Assembly (NCBI RefSeq): GCF_027924905.1
Contig: NZ_AP027055.1
Location: 1,054,001 to 1,118,000, forward strand
Length of the DNA: 64,000 nt
Source of the DNA: Limnohabitans sp. INBF002
GTDB taxonomy: Bacteria > Pseudomonadota > Gammaproteobacteria > Burkholderiales > Burkholderiaceae_C
Direction of reading: 5' to 3'
Shown: positions 30,466-40,601 of the stretch, one piece after another
Layout of the letters: each line of letters begins with the position of its first letter
Numbering within the stretch: position 1 is the stretch's first letter
Position numbers and translations under genes: made by a program
The notes under the pieces: model-generated
Told to the model about the DNA's origin: nothing
The model's database searches: none
What the model saw: the letters and a program-made list of their open reading frames with translations, nothing else

Positions 30466-31260
30466 ATGAGCCTCATTCACGCCACCGCCATTGTGGACCC
30501 CAAGGCCGAGCTCGACAGCTCGGTGCAAGTGGGGCCTTACACCATCATTGGACCCAACGTTCGCATGGGTGCAGGCACGACTGTGGGCCCGCATTGCGTG
30601 ATCGAAGGTCACACCACGATTGGCAATGACAACCGCATTTTCCAGTTCAACTCGTTGGGCGCGATTCCGCAAGACAAGAAGTACGCAGGCGAGCCTTGCG
30701 AGCTGATCATCGGCGACCGCAACACCATTCGTGAGTTTTGCACCTTCAACATTGGCTCTCCTGGCGACACAGGTGTGACGAAGGTCGGCAACGACAACTG
30801 GATCATGGCTTATGTGCATCTGGCGCATGACTGCGTCGTGGGCAATCACACCATCTTCGCCAACAGCGCCCAGCTAGCTGGGCACGTGCATGTGGGTGAT
30901 TGGGTCATCTTGGGTGGCTTTACCGTGGTGCACCAGTTTGTGCGCATCGGTGCGCACAGTTTCACAGCCATGCATTCGCTCTTGTTTGCGGATGTGCCAC
31001 CGTTTGTGATGTGCCAAGGCCAACCCGCTGAGCCTCGTTCTATGAACTTCGAAGGCTTGCGTCGTCGCGGTTTCTCTGCTGAGCGCATCAGCGCGGTGAA
31101 GGCCATGCACAAAGCTTTGTATCGCGATGACTTGACGCTAGAGCAAGCCAAAGAACGCATCGCCGCCTTGACCCAAGAAAAACCAGAGGCCGCACCTGAT
31201 GTGGCCATGATGCTGGGCTTCTTGAACCAGACCTCGCCGCAACGCGGCATCATCCGCTAA
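30466..31260 (+). CDS. lpxA: LpxA, UDP-N-acetylglucosamine acyltransferase
   Basis: LpxA catalyses the first step of lipid A synthesis, moving a hydroxyacyl chain from ACP to UDP-GlcNAc. The 264-residue protein is a beta-helix of hexapeptide repeats ([18 protein letters not shown]) with the catalytic His in [15 protein letters not shown], the [13 protein letters not shown] block and a C-terminal helical domain. The ATG at 30466 ([16 protein letters not shown]) is the family start; an earlier in-frame ATG at 30415 lies inside fabZ and was not used. It is followed by lpxB 5 bp later. Confidence 0.98.
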   Translation: MSLIHATAIVDPKAELDSSVQVGPYTIIGPNVRMGAGTTVGPHCVIEGHTTIGNDNRIFQFNSLGAIPQDKKYAGEPCELIIGDRNTIREFCTFNIGSPGDTGVTKVGNDNWIMAYVHLAHDCVVGNHTIFANSAQLAGHVHVGDWVILGGFTVVHQFVRIGAHSFTAMHSLLFADVPPFVMCQGQPAEPRSMNFEGLRRRGFSAERISAVKAMHKALYRDDLTLEQAKERIAALTQEKPEAAPDVAMMLGFLNQTSPQRGIIR

Positions 31261-31265
31261 ACACC

Positions 31266-32408
31266 ATGGCCGAGGCCCTGTATTTCTCGCTCGTCGCAGG
31301 CGAGGCCTCGGGCGATTTGCTTGCTGGCCTTTTGCTCGGCGGCATGCGCGACAAATGGCCCGACATGCACAGCGCAGGCATTGGTGGTCCGCGTATGGCC
31401 GCCCTTGGTTTTGAGCCTTGGTGGCCTTATGAAAAACTCGCGGTGCGTGGCTACGTGGAAGTGCTGCGTCATTACCGAGAAATTGTGGGCATTCGCCACC
31501 AACTGCGCGAACGCTTGCTGGCCAATCCGCCAAGTGCGTTCATCGGTGTGGATGCACCAGACTTCAACCTTGATTTAGAGCGCGACCTCAAAGCCCACGG
31601 CATTCCCACAATTCATTTTGTGTGCCCCTCCATTTGGGCGTGGCGCGCAGACCGTGTGGAGAAGATTCGCCAAAGCGTGGACCACGTGTTGTGCATCTTC
31701 CCGTTTGAAACCGATTTGCTCGCGCAGCACGGTATTGACGCTACCTATGTGGGTCATCCGCTCGCCAAAAATATTCCCGATGTGCCAGACCGTGCCGCAG
31801 CACGCACGGCGCTTGGCTTGCCGCAAGACGCCACGGTGGTGGCGTTGCTACCGGGTAGCCGCAGTTCTGAAATTGAGTATTTGGCGCACCGCTTTTTGCA
31901 GGCAGCACAACGCATGGCCAAGCAGCAACCGGGCTTGCACTTTGTGTTGCCGGCCATGCCAGCCTTGCGTGCGCGCATCGAAGCCATCGTGAAGGAGGTG
32001 GGCGAGGTGCCCAATCTCTTGGTGCTCAATGGTCAATCGCACGCCGCATTGGCAGCTTGCGATGTCACGCTCATTGCCAGTGGCACAGCCACCTTAGAGG
32101 CGGCGCTGTTCAAACGCCCCATGGTGATTGCGTACAACATGAATTGGCTGAGCTGGCAAATCATGCGCCGCAAAAAATTGCAGCCTTGGGTGGGCTTGCC
32201 CAACATCCTGTGCCAAGACTTTGTGGTGCCCGAGCTGTTGCAAGACGCCGCCACCCCAGACGCGTTGGCACACGAGGTGTTGCAATGGCTGGCCAACCCT
32301 GCTGCGGCTGCCTCGGTTCAACAACGCTTTGCGACGCTGCACGACACGCTGCGCCGCGACACCCCCGCACTGGCGGCCCATGCGATCGAAAAAGTTCTTG
32401 CGCGCTGA
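31266..32408 (+). CDS. lpxB: LpxB, lipid A disaccharide synthase
   Basis: LpxB is a GT19 glycosyltransferase that condenses lipid X with UDP-diacylglucosamine to the lipid A disaccharide. The 380-residue protein has [18 protein letters not shown] at the N-terminus, the [12 protein letters not shown] and [15 protein letters not shown] central motifs, and the C-terminal nucleotide-binding part with [15 protein letters not shown] and [14 protein letters not shown]. It completes the lpxD-fabZ-lpxA-lpxB set. Its last 29 bases may overlap rnhB, depending on the rnhB start. Confidence 0.97.
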   Translation: MAEALYFSLVAGEASGDLLAGLLLGGMRDKWPDMHSAGIGGPRMAALGFEPWWPYEKLAVRGYVEVLRHYREIVGIRHQLRERLLANPPSAFIGVDAPDFNLDLERDLKAHGIPTIHFVCPSIWAWRADRVEKIRQSVDHVLCIFPFETDLLAQHGIDATYVGHPLAKNIPDVPDRAAARTALGLPQDATVVALLPGSRSSEIEYLAHRFLQAAQRMAKQQPGLHFVLPAMPALRARIEAIVKEVGEVPNLLVLNGQSHAALAACDVTLIASGTATLEAALFKRPMVIAYNMNWLSWQIMRRKKLQPWVGLPNILCQDFVVPELLQDAATPDALAHEVLQWLANPAAAASVQQRFATLHDTLRRDTPALAAHAIEKVLAR

Positions 32409-32997
32409 ACAAGCTGCGCTCATTTGGGATGCCCCAGGCTTGATAGCTGGGGTGGATGAAGCTGGTCGTGGCCCGTTGGCTGGGCCTGTGGTGGCCGCCG
32501 CCGTCATCTTGGATGACTTGAATCCGATTGCGGGCTTGGCCGATTCCAAAAAGCTCACCGCCTTGAAGCGCGAACGTTTGTACGACGAGATTCGTGCCAA
32601 GGCTTTGTGCTGCTCTATCGCCGAGGCAACGGTCGAAGAAATTGACGAGTTGAACATCTTGCAAGCCACCATGCTCGCCATGCGCCGCGCTGTGGAGGGC
32701 TTGCGCCTGAAGCCCAGCAAAGTCTTGGTGGATGGCAACCGTTTGCCTGTGTTGGATGTATTGGCCGAAGCCATCGTCAAAGGCGACAGCAAAGTGCAGG
32801 CCATTTCAGCGGCGTCTATTTTGGCCAAGGTGCACCGTGACCGTTGGTGCCAAGAGCTGCATGCGCAGTACCCGCAATACGGCTTTGATGCGCATAAGGG
32901 TTACGGCACGGCTGCGCACTTGCAAGCACTGAAAGAACACGGCGCCACACCTTGGCACCGCACATCGTTTTCGCCTGTGGCTGAGGTTTTGAAATGA
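32380..32997 (+). CDS. rnhB: RNase HII
   Basis: RNase HII removes RNA from RNA-DNA hybrids and single misincorporated ribonucleotides. The 205-residue protein has the active-site blocks [18 protein letters not shown] (Asp-Glu), [18 protein letters not shown], and VDGNRLPVL followed by [14 protein letters not shown] (third Asp nearby), and ends [13 protein letters not shown]. The ATG at 32380 overlaps lpxB by 29 bp; a TTG at 32398 would shorten the N-terminus by six residues and is equally plausible, since neither has a strong ribosome site. The stop overlaps the next gene (ATGA). Confidence 0.96.
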   Translation: MRSKKFLRAEQAALIWDAPGLIAGVDEAGRGPLAGPVVAAAVILDDLNPIAGLADSKKLTALKRERLYDEIRAKALCCSIAEATVEEIDELNILQATMLAMRRAVEGLRLKPSKVLVDGNRLPVLDVLAEAIVKGDSKVQAISAASILAKVHRDRWCQELHAQYPQYGFDAHKGYGTAAHLQALKEHGATPWHRTSFSPVAEVLK

Positions 32998-33770
32998 ACT
33001 TGATCACCTCACGCGACAACCCCTTGGTGAAAGACCTGCGCCGCTTGTCGCAAGACAGCACGGCGTATCGCAAACTCGGCCGTGTTTGGTTAGAGGGCGA
33101 CCATCTGTGCCGCGCTGCGCTTGCGCGTGGCGTTAAGCCTGAACATGCGGTGTTTGCCGAATCTCTGTGGGCCACCGCCCCGCGTGAATGGACGCAAGCG
33201 GCAGAGCGCAACACGGTGTTGCCCGATGCGCTGTTTGCCGAAATCAGCAGCCTAGAGTCACCCGCCAAGATGGGCTTTGTGTTGGCGGCACCCACCTCGC
33301 AAGAGGTGCAGCCAACGACACCTACCGTGGTGCTGGATCGCGTGCAAGATGCGGGCAACGTGGGCTCGATTCTGCGCAGTGCTTCGGCCTTTGGCTTCAA
33401 GCAGGTGCTGGCCATCAAAGGTTCTGCCGCTTTGTGGTCGCCCAAGGTTTTGCGGGCAGGCATGGGCGCGCATTTTGGGCTCCACTTGGTCGAAGGTTTG
33501 AGTGCCGATGATTTGAATGCCTTGGACATGCCTTGTGTTGCCACCAGTTCTCACCAAGGCCCGTTTTTGCACACCTTGCTGGCCGAGACCAAGCTGCCCA
33601 TGCCTTGTGCTTGGCTCATGGGTCATGAAGGGCAGGGCGTGTCTGCCGCGTTGGCCGAGCGTGCCACCGTGCATGTGCGCATTGCGCAGCCTGGCGGGGA
33701 AGAGTCGCTCAATGTGGCCTCGGCTGCTGCTATTTGCTTACACGCCAGCGCTACCTGCCATTTGGGTTAA
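32994..33770 (+). CDS. SpoU/TrmH-family RNA 2'-O-methyltransferase
   Basis: A 258-residue SPOUT-class methyltransferase that probably 2'-O-methylates a ribose in rRNA or tRNA. The N-terminal substrate-binding part is [20 protein letters not shown]. The C-terminal trefoil-knot SAM domain shows [20 protein letters not shown] (motif 1, with catalytic Arg), [16 protein letters not shown] (motif 2) and [16 protein letters not shown] (motif 3). The layout is like RlmB/TrmH relatives, but the exact target nucleotide cannot be read from sequence. It is coupled to rnhB by a 4-bp overlap and ends the long rpsB-to-SpoU run of co-oriented genes. Confidence 0.9.
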   Translation: MNLITSRDNPLVKDLRRLSQDSTAYRKLGRVWLEGDHLCRAALARGVKPEHAVFAESLWATAPREWTQAAERNTVLPDALFAEISSLESPAKMGFVLAAPTSQEVQPTTPTVVLDRVQDAGNVGSILRSASAFGFKQVLAIKGSAALWSPKVLRAGMGAHFGLHLVEGLSADDLNALDMPCVATSSHQGPFLHTLLAETKLPMPCAWLMGHEGQGVSAALAERATVHVRIAQPGGEESLNVASAAAICLHASATCHLG

Positions 33771-33807
33771 TTCACCTGTTTTGATTCGGGAAAACCAGTG
33801 CCTCGGA

Positions 33808-33940
33808 TATAATGAGAGGCTTTCCCGCATCAACCTGTACGCCCCAGCTCAAACCTAGGCAAATTCCTCGAACAAAGCAGCCAAAGAGACACGTTCTCTT
33901 GTGAGCGCTGAGGCGTACCCGAACTATTCCGGAGAACCCA
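33808..33940 (+). promoter_or_regulatory. carA promoter -10 and leader
   Basis: A consensus TATAAT at 33808-33813 gives a leader of about 120 nt before the carA GTG. No good -35 is seen at normal spacing (TTGATT at 33781 is 21 bp away). The leader has a 6-bp hairpin AAGAGA/TCTCTT at 33884-33900 and a GGAG ribosome site at 33931-33934. The run TATAATGAGAGGCT (33808-33821) recurs exactly at 62948. Confidence 0.55.
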
Positions 33941-35104
33941 GTGCTTTTGTCTCTTCAGGGAACCTTCCCGCCCGCCATCTTGGCGCTCGCAGACGGCACG
34001 GTCTTTATCGGCAACTCGATCGGAGCCTCTGGCTCTACCGTCGGCGAAGTGGTGTTCAACACCTCACTCACCGGCTACCAGGAAATCCTCACTGACCCCA
34101 GCTACTGCCAGCAGATCGTCACTTTGACGTACCCGCACATCGGTAACTACGGCGTCAACGTGGAAGACATCGAAGCTGACAAAGTCCATGCTGCTGGCTT
34201 GATCATCAAAGACTTGCCTTTGGTCGCAAGCAACTTCCGCTCTAGCCAAACCTTGTCGGCCTATTTGGCCGATGCAGGCACCGTGGCCATTGCCAACATC
34301 GACACACGTCAACTCACACGCATCTTGCGCACCAAGGGTGCCCAAAACGGTGCCATCGTGGGCTTGGCCAAAGGCCAAGAAGTCACACAGGCCTTGATCG
34401 ACCAAGCCGTGGCAGCCGCCAAAGGCGCGCCCAATATGGCCGGCCTCGATTTGGCGCAAAAAGTCACAGTGGCCAAATCGTACGAGTGGACGCAAACTGA
34501 ATGGACACTGGGCGAAGGCTACGGCAACTTGACCGCGCCTAAGTTTCATGTGGTCGCGTATGACTTCGGCGTCAAGAAAAACATCTTGCGCATGTTGGCT
34601 GAGCGTGGCTGCAAAATCACGGTGGTGCCTGCGAAGACGCCTGCGGCAGAGGTGCTTAAGCACAAGCCAGACGGCATCTTCTTGTCCAACGGCCCTGGCG
34701 ACCCTCAGCCTTGCGACTACGCGATTGCGGCAGCTGCTGAGCTGATTGAAACCGGCATTCCCACATTCGGCATTTGCTTGGGTCACCAAATCATGGCTTT
34801 GGCCAGTGGCGCGAAAACCTTCAAGATGAAGTTTGGCCACCACGGTGCCAACCACCCCGTGAAAGACCTCGACTCGGGTCGCGTGTCCATCACCAGCCAA
34901 AACCACGGTTTTGCCGTGGACGAAAAATCATTGCCCGCCAACTTGCGTGCCACGCACGTGTCTTTGTTTGACGGCACTTTGCAGGGCTTGGCCCGCACCG
35001 ACAAACCCGCGTTTTGCTTCCAAGGCCACCCCGAAGCATCGCCCGGCCCGCACGACATTGCTTACCTCTTTGACCGCTTCATCAAACTGATGGAGGCGAA
35101 ATAA
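33941..35104 (+). CDS. carA: CarA, carbamoyl-phosphate synthase small (glutaminase) subunit
   Basis: CarA hydrolyses glutamine and channels ammonia to CarB for carbamoyl phosphate, used in both arginine and pyrimidine synthesis. The 387-residue protein has the N-terminal CPSase small-chain domain ([39 protein letters not shown]) and a class I glutaminase domain with nucleophile Cys near residue 279 in [12 protein letters not shown] and the [13 protein letters not shown] His/Glu. The GTG at 33941 is supported by GGAG 6 nt upstream. carB follows after 2 bp, then greA, an order also known from Pseudomonas. Confidence 0.98.
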   Translation: MLLSLQGTFPPAILALADGTVFIGNSIGASGSTVGEVVFNTSLTGYQEILTDPSYCQQIVTLTYPHIGNYGVNVEDIEADKVHAAGLIIKDLPLVASNFRSSQTLSAYLADAGTVAIANIDTRQLTRILRTKGAQNGAIVGLAKGQEVTQALIDQAVAAAKGAPNMAGLDLAQKVTVAKSYEWTQTEWTLGEGYGNLTAPKFHVVAYDFGVKKNILRMLAERGCKITVVPAKTPAAEVLKHKPDGIFLSNGPGDPQPCDYAIAAAAELIETGIPTFGICLGHQIMALASGAKTFKMKFGHHGANHPVKDLDSGRVSITSQNHGFAVDEKSLPANLRATHVSLFDGTLQGLARTDKPAFCFQGHPEASPGPHDIAYLFDRFIKLMEAK

Positions 35105-35106
35105 TC

Positions 35107-38100
35107 ATGCCAAAGCGCACCGACCTAAAAAGCATTCTCATCATTGGCGCAGGCCCGATCATCATTGGTCAGGCGTGTGAGTTCGATTACTCCGGCGTGC
35201 AAGCTTGTAAAGCTTTGCGTGAAGAGGGCTACAAAGTCATCTTGATCAACAGCAACCCTGCCACGATCATGACCGACCCTGCCACGGCAGACGTCACCTA
35301 CATCGAGCCCATCACTTGGCAAACGGTTGAGAAGATCATTGCCAAAGAGCGTCCCGATGCCATCCTGCCCACCATGGGCGGCCAAACAGCGCTGAACTGC
35401 GCGTTGGATTTGTGGCACCACGGCGTGTTGGCCAAGTACAAGGTTGAGCTGATTGGCGCAACGCCTGAGGCCATCGACAAAGCCGAAGACCGCTTGAAGT
35501 TCAAAGACGCCATGACCAAGATTGGTCTGGGCTCTGCGCGTTCAGGCATTGCCCACAGCATGGAAGAAGCGTGGGATGTGCAAAAGAGTTTGGGTTTCCC
35601 CACCGTCATTCGCCCCAGCTTCACGCTGGGTGGCACAGGCGGCGGCATTGCCTACAACCCCGAAGAATTCGAAATTATCTGTAAGCGCGGCTTGGAAGCC
35701 TCGCCCACCAACGAGCTGTTGATTGAAGAATCTTTGCTCGGTTGGAAAGAGTACGAGATGGAAGTGGTGCGCGACAAGGCGGACAACTGCATCATCATTT
35801 GCTCGATTGAAAACTTGGACCCCATGGGCGTGCACACCGGTGATTCCATCACGGTGGCGCCTGCACAAACCTTGACCGACAAGGAATACCAAATTTTGCG
35901 TAACGCCTCTTTGGCTGTGTTGCGCGAAATCGGTGTGGACACGGGCGGTTCCAACGTGCAGTTCTCGATCAACCCCAAAGATGGCCGCATGGTTGTCATT
36001 GAGATGAACCCACGTGTGTCGCGTTCATCGGCGTTGGCTTCCAAAGCCACGGGTTTCCCGATTGCAAAAGTCGCTGCCAAGTTGGCGGTGGGTTACACGC
36101 TCGACGAGTTGCGCAATGAAATCACAGGCGGTGCAACGCCTGCGTCGTTCGAGCCCTCGATTGACTACGTGGTCACCAAAATTCCACGTTTCGCGTTCGA
36201 GAAATTCCCGACTGCTGACAGCCGCTTGACCACCCAAATGAAATCGGTCGGCGAGGTGATGGCCATGGGCCGTACCTTCCAAGAGTCCTTCCAAAAAGCC
36301 TTGCGCGGTTTGGAAGTGGGCGTGGACGGTATGAACGAAAAAACCCAAGACCGCGAAGTGCTCGAGAAGGAATTGGGCGAGCCCGGCCCCGAGCGCATTT
36401 GGTACGTGGGCGACGCGTTCGCCATGGGCATGAGTGTGGACGAGGTGTTTGCCTTGACCAAAATCGACCCTTGGTTCTTGGTGCAAATCGAAGAGATTGT
36501 GAAGATTGAGCTTGAGCTCGAAACCACATCCCTCGACGCCATCACTGCACACGAGTTACGCGCTTTGAAAAAGAAGGGCTTCTCAGACCGCCGTTTGGCC
36601 AAGTTGCTCAAAACCACTGAACACGTGGTGCGTGCACGCCGTCATGAACAGGGAATTCGCCCCGTCTACAAGCGTGTGGACACCTGTGCAGCTGAGTTCT
36701 CGACGGACACGGCTTACATGTATTCGTGTTACGAAGGTAATGGCGACGCCTTCGGCGTGGGTGCTGCTGAATGCGAAGCAGAGCCTACCAACAACAAAAA
36801 AATCATGGTGCTCGGCGGCGGTCCTAACCGCATCGGCCAAGGTATTGAGTTTGACTACTGCTGCGTTCACGCCGCGCTCGCCATGCGCGAAGACGGCTAT
36901 GAAACCATCATGGTCAACTGCAACCCAGAGACCGTGTCGACCGACTACGACACGTCTGACCGTTTGTACTTTGAGCCATTGACACTTGAAGACGTACTCG
37001 AAATCGTGGACAAAGAAAAGCCAACCGGCGTCATCGTTCAGTACGGTGGTCAAACGCCTTTGAAATTGGCTTTGGGCCTGGAAGCGGCTGGCGTGCCGAT
37101 CATCGGCACCAGCCCAGACATGATTGATGCGGCCGAAGACCGTGAGCGTTTCCAAAAGTTGTTGCAAGACCTCGGTCTGCGTCAACCTCCTAACGCCACA
37201 GCGCGTACCGAGCCAGAAGCTTTGGAAAAAGCCGCAGCTTTGGGTTACCCCTTGGTCGTACGCCCCAGCTATGTATTGGGTGGCCGCGCCATGGAAATCG
37301 TGCACGAGCAACGCGACCTCGAGCGCTACATGCGCGAAGCGGTCAAGGTGTCGCATGACTCACCTGTGTTGCTCGACCGTTTCTTGAACGATGCGATTGA
37401 GTGCGATGTGGACTGCTTGCGCGACCCAGAAGGCAAGACCTTCATCGGCGGCGTGATGGAACACATCGAACAAGCAGGTGTGCACAGCGGTGACTCGGCT
37501 TGCTCGTTGCCGCCTTACTCGTTGTCGGCCGAAACCGTGAACGAACTTAAGCGCCAATCTGCCGCCATGGCCGGTGCCTTGAATGTGGTCGGCCTGATGA
37601 ACGTGCAGTTCGCGATTCAACACGTGGATGGCAAAGACGTCATCTATGTGCTGGAAGTCAACCCACGCGCGTCACGCACCGTGCCTTATGTGTCCAAAGC
37701 CACGGGCATCCAGTTGGCCAAGGTCGCTGCACGTTGCATGGCCGGTCAAACTTTGGCATCGCAAGGCATCACCAAAGAAGTGACACCCCCTTATTTCAGT
37801 GTCAAAGAAGCGGTGTTCCCCTTCGTGAAGTTCCCAGGTGTCGACACGATTCTCGGCCCAGAGATGAAGTCCACCGGCGAAGTCATGGGTGTGGGCAAAA
37901 CATTTGGCGAAGCCTTTGTGAAGAGCCAACTGGGCGCAGGCACCAAGTTGCCTCGTCCTCGCGATGCGGATGGCCGCTCGACGGGTAAGGTGTTCATCTC
38001 GGTGAAGAACAACGACAAAGCACGTGCCATCGAAGTGGCGCGCCAGTTGTCTGTTTTGGGCTTTGAGTTGATTGCAACCAAAGGCACAGCATCTGCCATT

Positions 38101-38385
38101 GTGGAGGCTGGCGTGCCTTGCGATGTGGTGAACAAAGTGACCGAAGGTCGCCCACACATTGTGGACAGTATCAAAAACAACGAAGTGGTGTTGGTCATCA
38201 ACACCGTGGAAGAGCGTCGCAATGCAATTGCCGATTCGCGCCACATCCGTACCTCGGCATTGCTCAACCGTGTGACCACTTTCACAACCATCGCAGGTGC
38301 AGAAGCGGCTGTGGAAGGTATGAAGTACATGGACAAGTTGGATGTCATTTCTGTGCAGGAAATGCACGCTCAACTGACGGCCTAA
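35107..38385 (+). CDS. carB: CarB, carbamoyl-phosphate synthase large subunit
   Basis: CarB uses two ATP and bicarbonate plus the ammonia from CarA. The 1092-residue protein is the usual internally duplicated form: first ATP-grasp half ([32 protein letters not shown]), an oligomerisation domain ([13 protein letters not shown]), the second ATP-grasp half ([33 protein letters not shown]), and a C-terminal MGS-like allosteric domain beginning near [18 protein letters not shown], where UMP and ornithine act in E. coli. It follows carA by 2 bp and precedes greA by 9 bp. Confidence 0.98.
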   Translation: MPKRTDLKSILIIGAGPIIIGQACEFDYSGVQACKALREEGYKVILINSNPATIMTDPATADVTYIEPITWQTVEKIIAKERPDAILPTMGGQTALNCALDLWHHGVLAKYKVELIGATPEAIDKAEDRLKFKDAMTKIGLGSARSGIAHSMEEAWDVQKSLGFPTVIRPSFTLGGTGGGIAYNPEEFEIICKRGLEASPTNELLIEESLLGWKEYEMEVVRDKADNCIIICSIENLDPMGVHTGDSITVAPAQTLTDKEYQILRNASLAVLREIGVDTGGSNVQFSINPKDGRMVVIEMNPRVSRSSALASKATGFPIAKVAAKLAVGYTLDELRNEITGGATPASFEPSIDYVVTKIPRFAFEKFPTADSRLTTQMKSVGEVMAMGRTFQESFQKALRGLEVGVDGMNEKTQDREVLEKELGEPGPERIWYVGDAFAMGMSVDEVFALTKIDPWFLVQIEEIVKIELELETTSLDAITAHELRALKKKGFSDRRLAKLLKTTEHVVRARRHEQGIRPVYKRVDTCAAEFSTDTAYMYSCYEGNGDAFGVGAAECEAEPTNNKKIMVLGGGPNRIGQGIEFDYCCVHAALAMREDGYETIMVNCNPETVSTDYDTSDRLYFEPLTLEDVLEIVDKEKPTGVIVQYGGQTPLKLALGLEAAGVPIIGTSPDMIDAAEDRERFQKLLQDLGLRQPPNATARTEPEALEKAAALGYPLVVRPSYVLGGRAMEIVHEQRDLERYMREAVKVSHDSPVLLDRFLNDAIECDVDCLRDPEGKTFIGGVMEHIEQAGVHSGDSACSLPPYSLSAETVNELKRQSAAMAGALNVVGLMNVQFAIQHVDGKDVIYVLEVNPRASRTVPYVSKATGIQLAKVAARCMAGQTLASQGITKEVTPPYFSVKEAVFPFVKFPGVDTILGPEMKSTGEVMGVGKTFGEAFVKSQLGAGTKLPRPRDADGRSTGKVFISVKNNDKARAIEVARQLSVLGFELIATKGTASAIVEAGVPCDVVNKVTEGRPHIVDSIKNNEVVLVINTVEERRNAIADSRHIRTSALLNRVTTFTTIAGAEAAVEGMKYMDKLDVISVQEMHAQLTA

Positions 38386-38394
38386 GGACACACG

Positions 38395-38871
38395 ATGAGT
38401 ACAGTTCCCATCACCAAACGCGGTGCAGAAAAGCTCAAGGACGAGTTGCACAAACTCAAAACCGTTGAGCGTCCCTCGGTCATCGCGGCAATTGCCGAAG
38501 CGCGTGCGCAAGGCGATTTGAGCGAGAACGCCGAATACGACGCAGCCAAAGACCGTCAAGGTTTCATCGAAGGCCGCATTCAAGAAATTGAAGGCAAGCT
38601 GTCGGTGGCACAAATCATTGACCCTGCATCGCTTGATGCAGGTGGTCGTGTGGTGTTTGGCGCTACTGTGGCGTTGGAAGACGAAGGCACGGGGGACAAA
38701 GTGACCTATCAAATCGTGGGCGAAGACGAAGCCGATTTGAAGCTCGGCCTCGTCAACATCAGCAGCCCAATTGCCCGTGCCTTGATTGGCAAGGAAGAGG
38801 GCGATGTGGCTGAAGTGCAAGCACCGGGCGGTGTGAAGCACTACGAAGTGGTCAAGGTCTCTTACCTCTAA
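38395..38871 (+). CDS. greA: GreA, transcript cleavage factor
   Basis: GreA rescues backtracked RNA polymerase by stimulating transcript cleavage through its secondary channel. The 158-residue protein has the N-terminal antiparallel coiled coil with acidic tip residues in [18 protein letters not shown] and a C-terminal FKBP-like domain ([38 protein letters not shown]). AAGGA lies 8 nt before the ATG. It is the third gene of carA-carB-greA, an arrangement shared with Pseudomonas. Confidence 0.98.
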   Translation: MSTVPITKRGAEKLKDELHKLKTVERPSVIAAIAEARAQGDLSENAEYDAAKDRQGFIEGRIQEIEGKLSVAQIIDPASLDAGGRVVFGATVALEDEGTGDKVTYQIVGEDEADLKLGLVNISSPIARALIGKEEGDVAEVQAPGGVKHYEVVKVSYL

Positions 38872-38880
38872 ACCCCTCAC

Positions 38881-39315
38881 ATGGCGCGGCTACACCTCTT
38901 TTTAGCAGCGCTGTGGTGGGGTAGTTTGTGTGCGGTCGGATTTATGGTGGTGCCGATGCTGTTCATGCATTTGGAAACACCGGCCATCGCAGGGCAAATG
39001 GCTGCCAAGCTGTTCACTGCTCAGTCGTGGCTGTCACTGATGTGTGGTTTGCTGCTTTTGTTGGCGGCCAAACGCCTTAGCCAAGATGAATCTCACACAC
39101 CATCACCGTGGGTGATTGCAGGCATGTTGTGCGCCTTGTTGATTGAAGTGGCTGTGAAGCCCCACATTGTGGCCCGTGACAACATGGCTTTGTGGCACAA
39201 CTTGGGCACTGCGCTGTATGTGTTGCAGTGGTTGTGCGCTGGCAAGACGCTGTGGGCGTTGAGCCCTGCGCAGACTGAACTTGCTGTTGCAGCAAGTTCA
39301 GAGCAAAACGTTTAA
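38881..39315 (+). CDS. DUF4149-family membrane protein
   Basis: A 144-residue inner-membrane protein with about four hydrophobic segments. The N-terminal part ALWWGSLCAVGFMVVPMLFM and the later RDNMALWHNLGTALYVLQW match the small DUF4149 family found in many proteobacteria. Function is unknown. It starts 9 bp after greA and so belongs to the carAB-greA transcript. In relatives it is also found between greA and yhbY. Its stop shares the tetranucleotide TTAA with the stop of yhbY on the other strand. Confidence 0.85.
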   Translation: MARLHLFLAALWWGSLCAVGFMVVPMLFMHLETPAIAGQMAAKLFTAQSWLSLMCGLLLLLAAKRLSQDESHTPSPWVIAGMLCALLIEVAVKPHIVARDNMALWHNLGTALYVLQWLCAGKTLWALSPAQTELAVAASSEQNV

Positions 39316-39785
39316 CCCAAGGTGCGTTTTTTGACCGAAATCTTTTTCGGTTTGGCGCGTTTGACTTGGCCGCCAGAGGTCAGGCGTTGGTTGCCCAGCA
39401 CGCGCAAAGTTTTCACTTCGGGGCGTTGACCGCCACGGCTGCTGTACTTGAGCACTTTCACATCGCGCGGGCCAGCCATGCGCTCTTCGTCGACGGTGCG
39501 TTCTTTTTCAGCGCGAGGACGCCACAACACAAACAGCTTGCCGATGTGTTGAATGGGGGCTGCGTTGAGTTGGTCGGCCAAAGCCACAAACATGGCTTCG
39601 CGTGCTTGGCGGTCATCGCCCAACACACGGATTTTGATGAGGCCGTGTGCGTTCAGTGCCATCTCGGCTTCTTTGAGAACGGCAGGTGTTAAACCATCGT
39701 TGCCAATCATGACGACGGGGTCTAAATGGTGCGCTTCGGCGCGGTGAATTTTGCGTTGAGCAGGTGTGAGTTGTATTGCGGACAT
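39312..39785 (-). CDS. yhbY: YhbY, CRM-domain RNA-binding protein
   Basis: A small CRM-domain protein associated with pre-50S ribosomal particles in E. coli. The 157-residue product has the CRM domain in its first 95 residues ([68 protein letters not shown]). A basic C-terminal extension of about 60 residues ending [12 protein letters not shown] is absent from the roughly 97-residue E. coli protein and may bind RNA (inference). It diverges from rlmE with 34 bp between starts, and the yhbY-rlmE-ftsH order is conserved widely. Confidence 0.93.
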   Translation of the reverse strand: MSAIQLTPAQRKIHRAEAHHLDPVVMIGNDGLTPAVLKEAEMALNAHGLIKIRVLGDDRQAREAMFVALADQLNAAPIQHIGKLFVLWRPRAEKERTVDEERMAGPRDVKVLKYSSRGGQRPEVKTLRVLGNQRLTSGGQVKRAKPKKISVKKRTLG

Positions 39786-39819
39786 GCGGGTATTATCCCC
39801 GCTCGCTCAAAGGTATGAA

Positions 39820-40494
39820 TTGAAAGCTAAAACTAAAAGCAAAAAGGTCAATAAAACATGGTTGAACGACCATGTGAACGACACCTACGTCAAGCTGGCC
39901 CAAAAAGAGGGCTATCGCGCACGTGCGGCTTACAAGCTCAAGGAAATTGACGAGCAGCTCAGCCTCATCAAGCCGGGCAACGTGGTGGTGGACTTGGGTT
40001 GTGCGCCGGGTGCGTGGTGCCAATACCTGCGCCGCCGCATGTCGCCCGCAGGCGCTGCCACGGGCACTTTGAACGGCACCATCATTGGTTTGGATATCTT
40101 GTCCATGGAGCCCGTCGAGGACGTCACCTTCATTCAGGGCGACTTCCGTGAAGAAGAGGTCTTGGCGCAGCTAGAAGCGGCCTTGCAAGGCCGTATCGTG
40201 GACGTTGTGGTGTCAGACATGGCGCCCAACCTCACAGGCATTGAATCGACCGATGCCACCCGCATTGCCCATTTGATTGAGTTGGCCGTGGACTTCGCAC
40301 AAAAACACCTCAAAGACGATGGCGCTTTGGTGGTCAAGCTGTTTCATGGGAGCGGTTACAGCGATTTGGTCAACTTGTTTAAAAGTACGTTTCGCGTGGT
40401 CAAGCCCATCAAACCCAAGGCCAGTCGCGACAAATCAAGTGAAACCTTTTTGGTTGGTATGGGCGTGAAAAGTCGCGTTTCAGTAAATCCTTGA
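39820..40494 (+). CDS. rlmE: RlmE (FtsJ/RrmJ), 23S rRNA 2'-O-methyltransferase
   Basis: RlmE methylates the 2'-OH of U2552 in the 23S A loop; it is a heat-shock gene in E. coli, where it is co-transcribed with ftsH. The 224-residue protein has [32 protein letters not shown] (catalytic Lys), the SAM motif [29 protein letters not shown] (catalytic Asp) and [12 protein letters not shown] (catalytic Lys). The start is a TTG at 39820 ([10 protein letters not shown]) with AAAGG 6 nt upstream; reading further back would enter yhbY control sequence. A TATTAT at 39791-39796 may be its -10. ftsH follows after 107 bp. Confidence 0.95.
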   Translation: MKAKTKSKKVNKTWLNDHVNDTYVKLAQKEGYRARAAYKLKEIDEQLSLIKPGNVVVDLGCAPGAWCQYLRRRMSPAGAATGTLNGTIIGLDILSMEPVEDVTFIQGDFREEEVLAQLEAALQGRIVDVVVSDMAPNLTGIESTDATRIAHLIELAVDFAQKHLKDDGALVVKLFHGSGYSDLVNLFKSTFRVVKPIKPKASRDKSSETFLVGMGVKSRVSVNP

Positions 40495-40536
40495 TTTTTC
40501 TAAGGCTGCTTGCGGTGAATAAAGCGGGCCCAAGCG

Positions 40537-40564
40537 CTTGAAACGCCTAAAATCAGGCCCATCT
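40537..40564 (+). promoter_or_regulatory. Sigma-32-like heat-shock promoter of ftsH
   Basis: CTTGAAA (40537-40543), a 14-bp spacer and CCCATCT (40558-40564) match the sigma-32 consensus (CTTGAA, 13-15 bp, CCCCATnT). Start of transcription is expected near 40571, leaving a 30-nt leader. A 10-bp palindrome CAAGCGCTTG (40531-40540) overlaps the -35. ftsH is a known sigma-32 regulon member in E. coli. No competing sigma-70 promoter is evident. Confidence 0.75.
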
Positions 40565-40601
40565 CAGTACATCTCGTACTCTTTTTATTTCGGAGCCCAC
40601 A

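Noticed and set aside
33884-33900. Hairpin in the carA leader as an intrinsic terminator or attenuator
   Set aside because: The stem is only 6 bp of A/T-containing pairs and is not followed by a U-run; no leader peptide with Arg or Tyr runs is evident.
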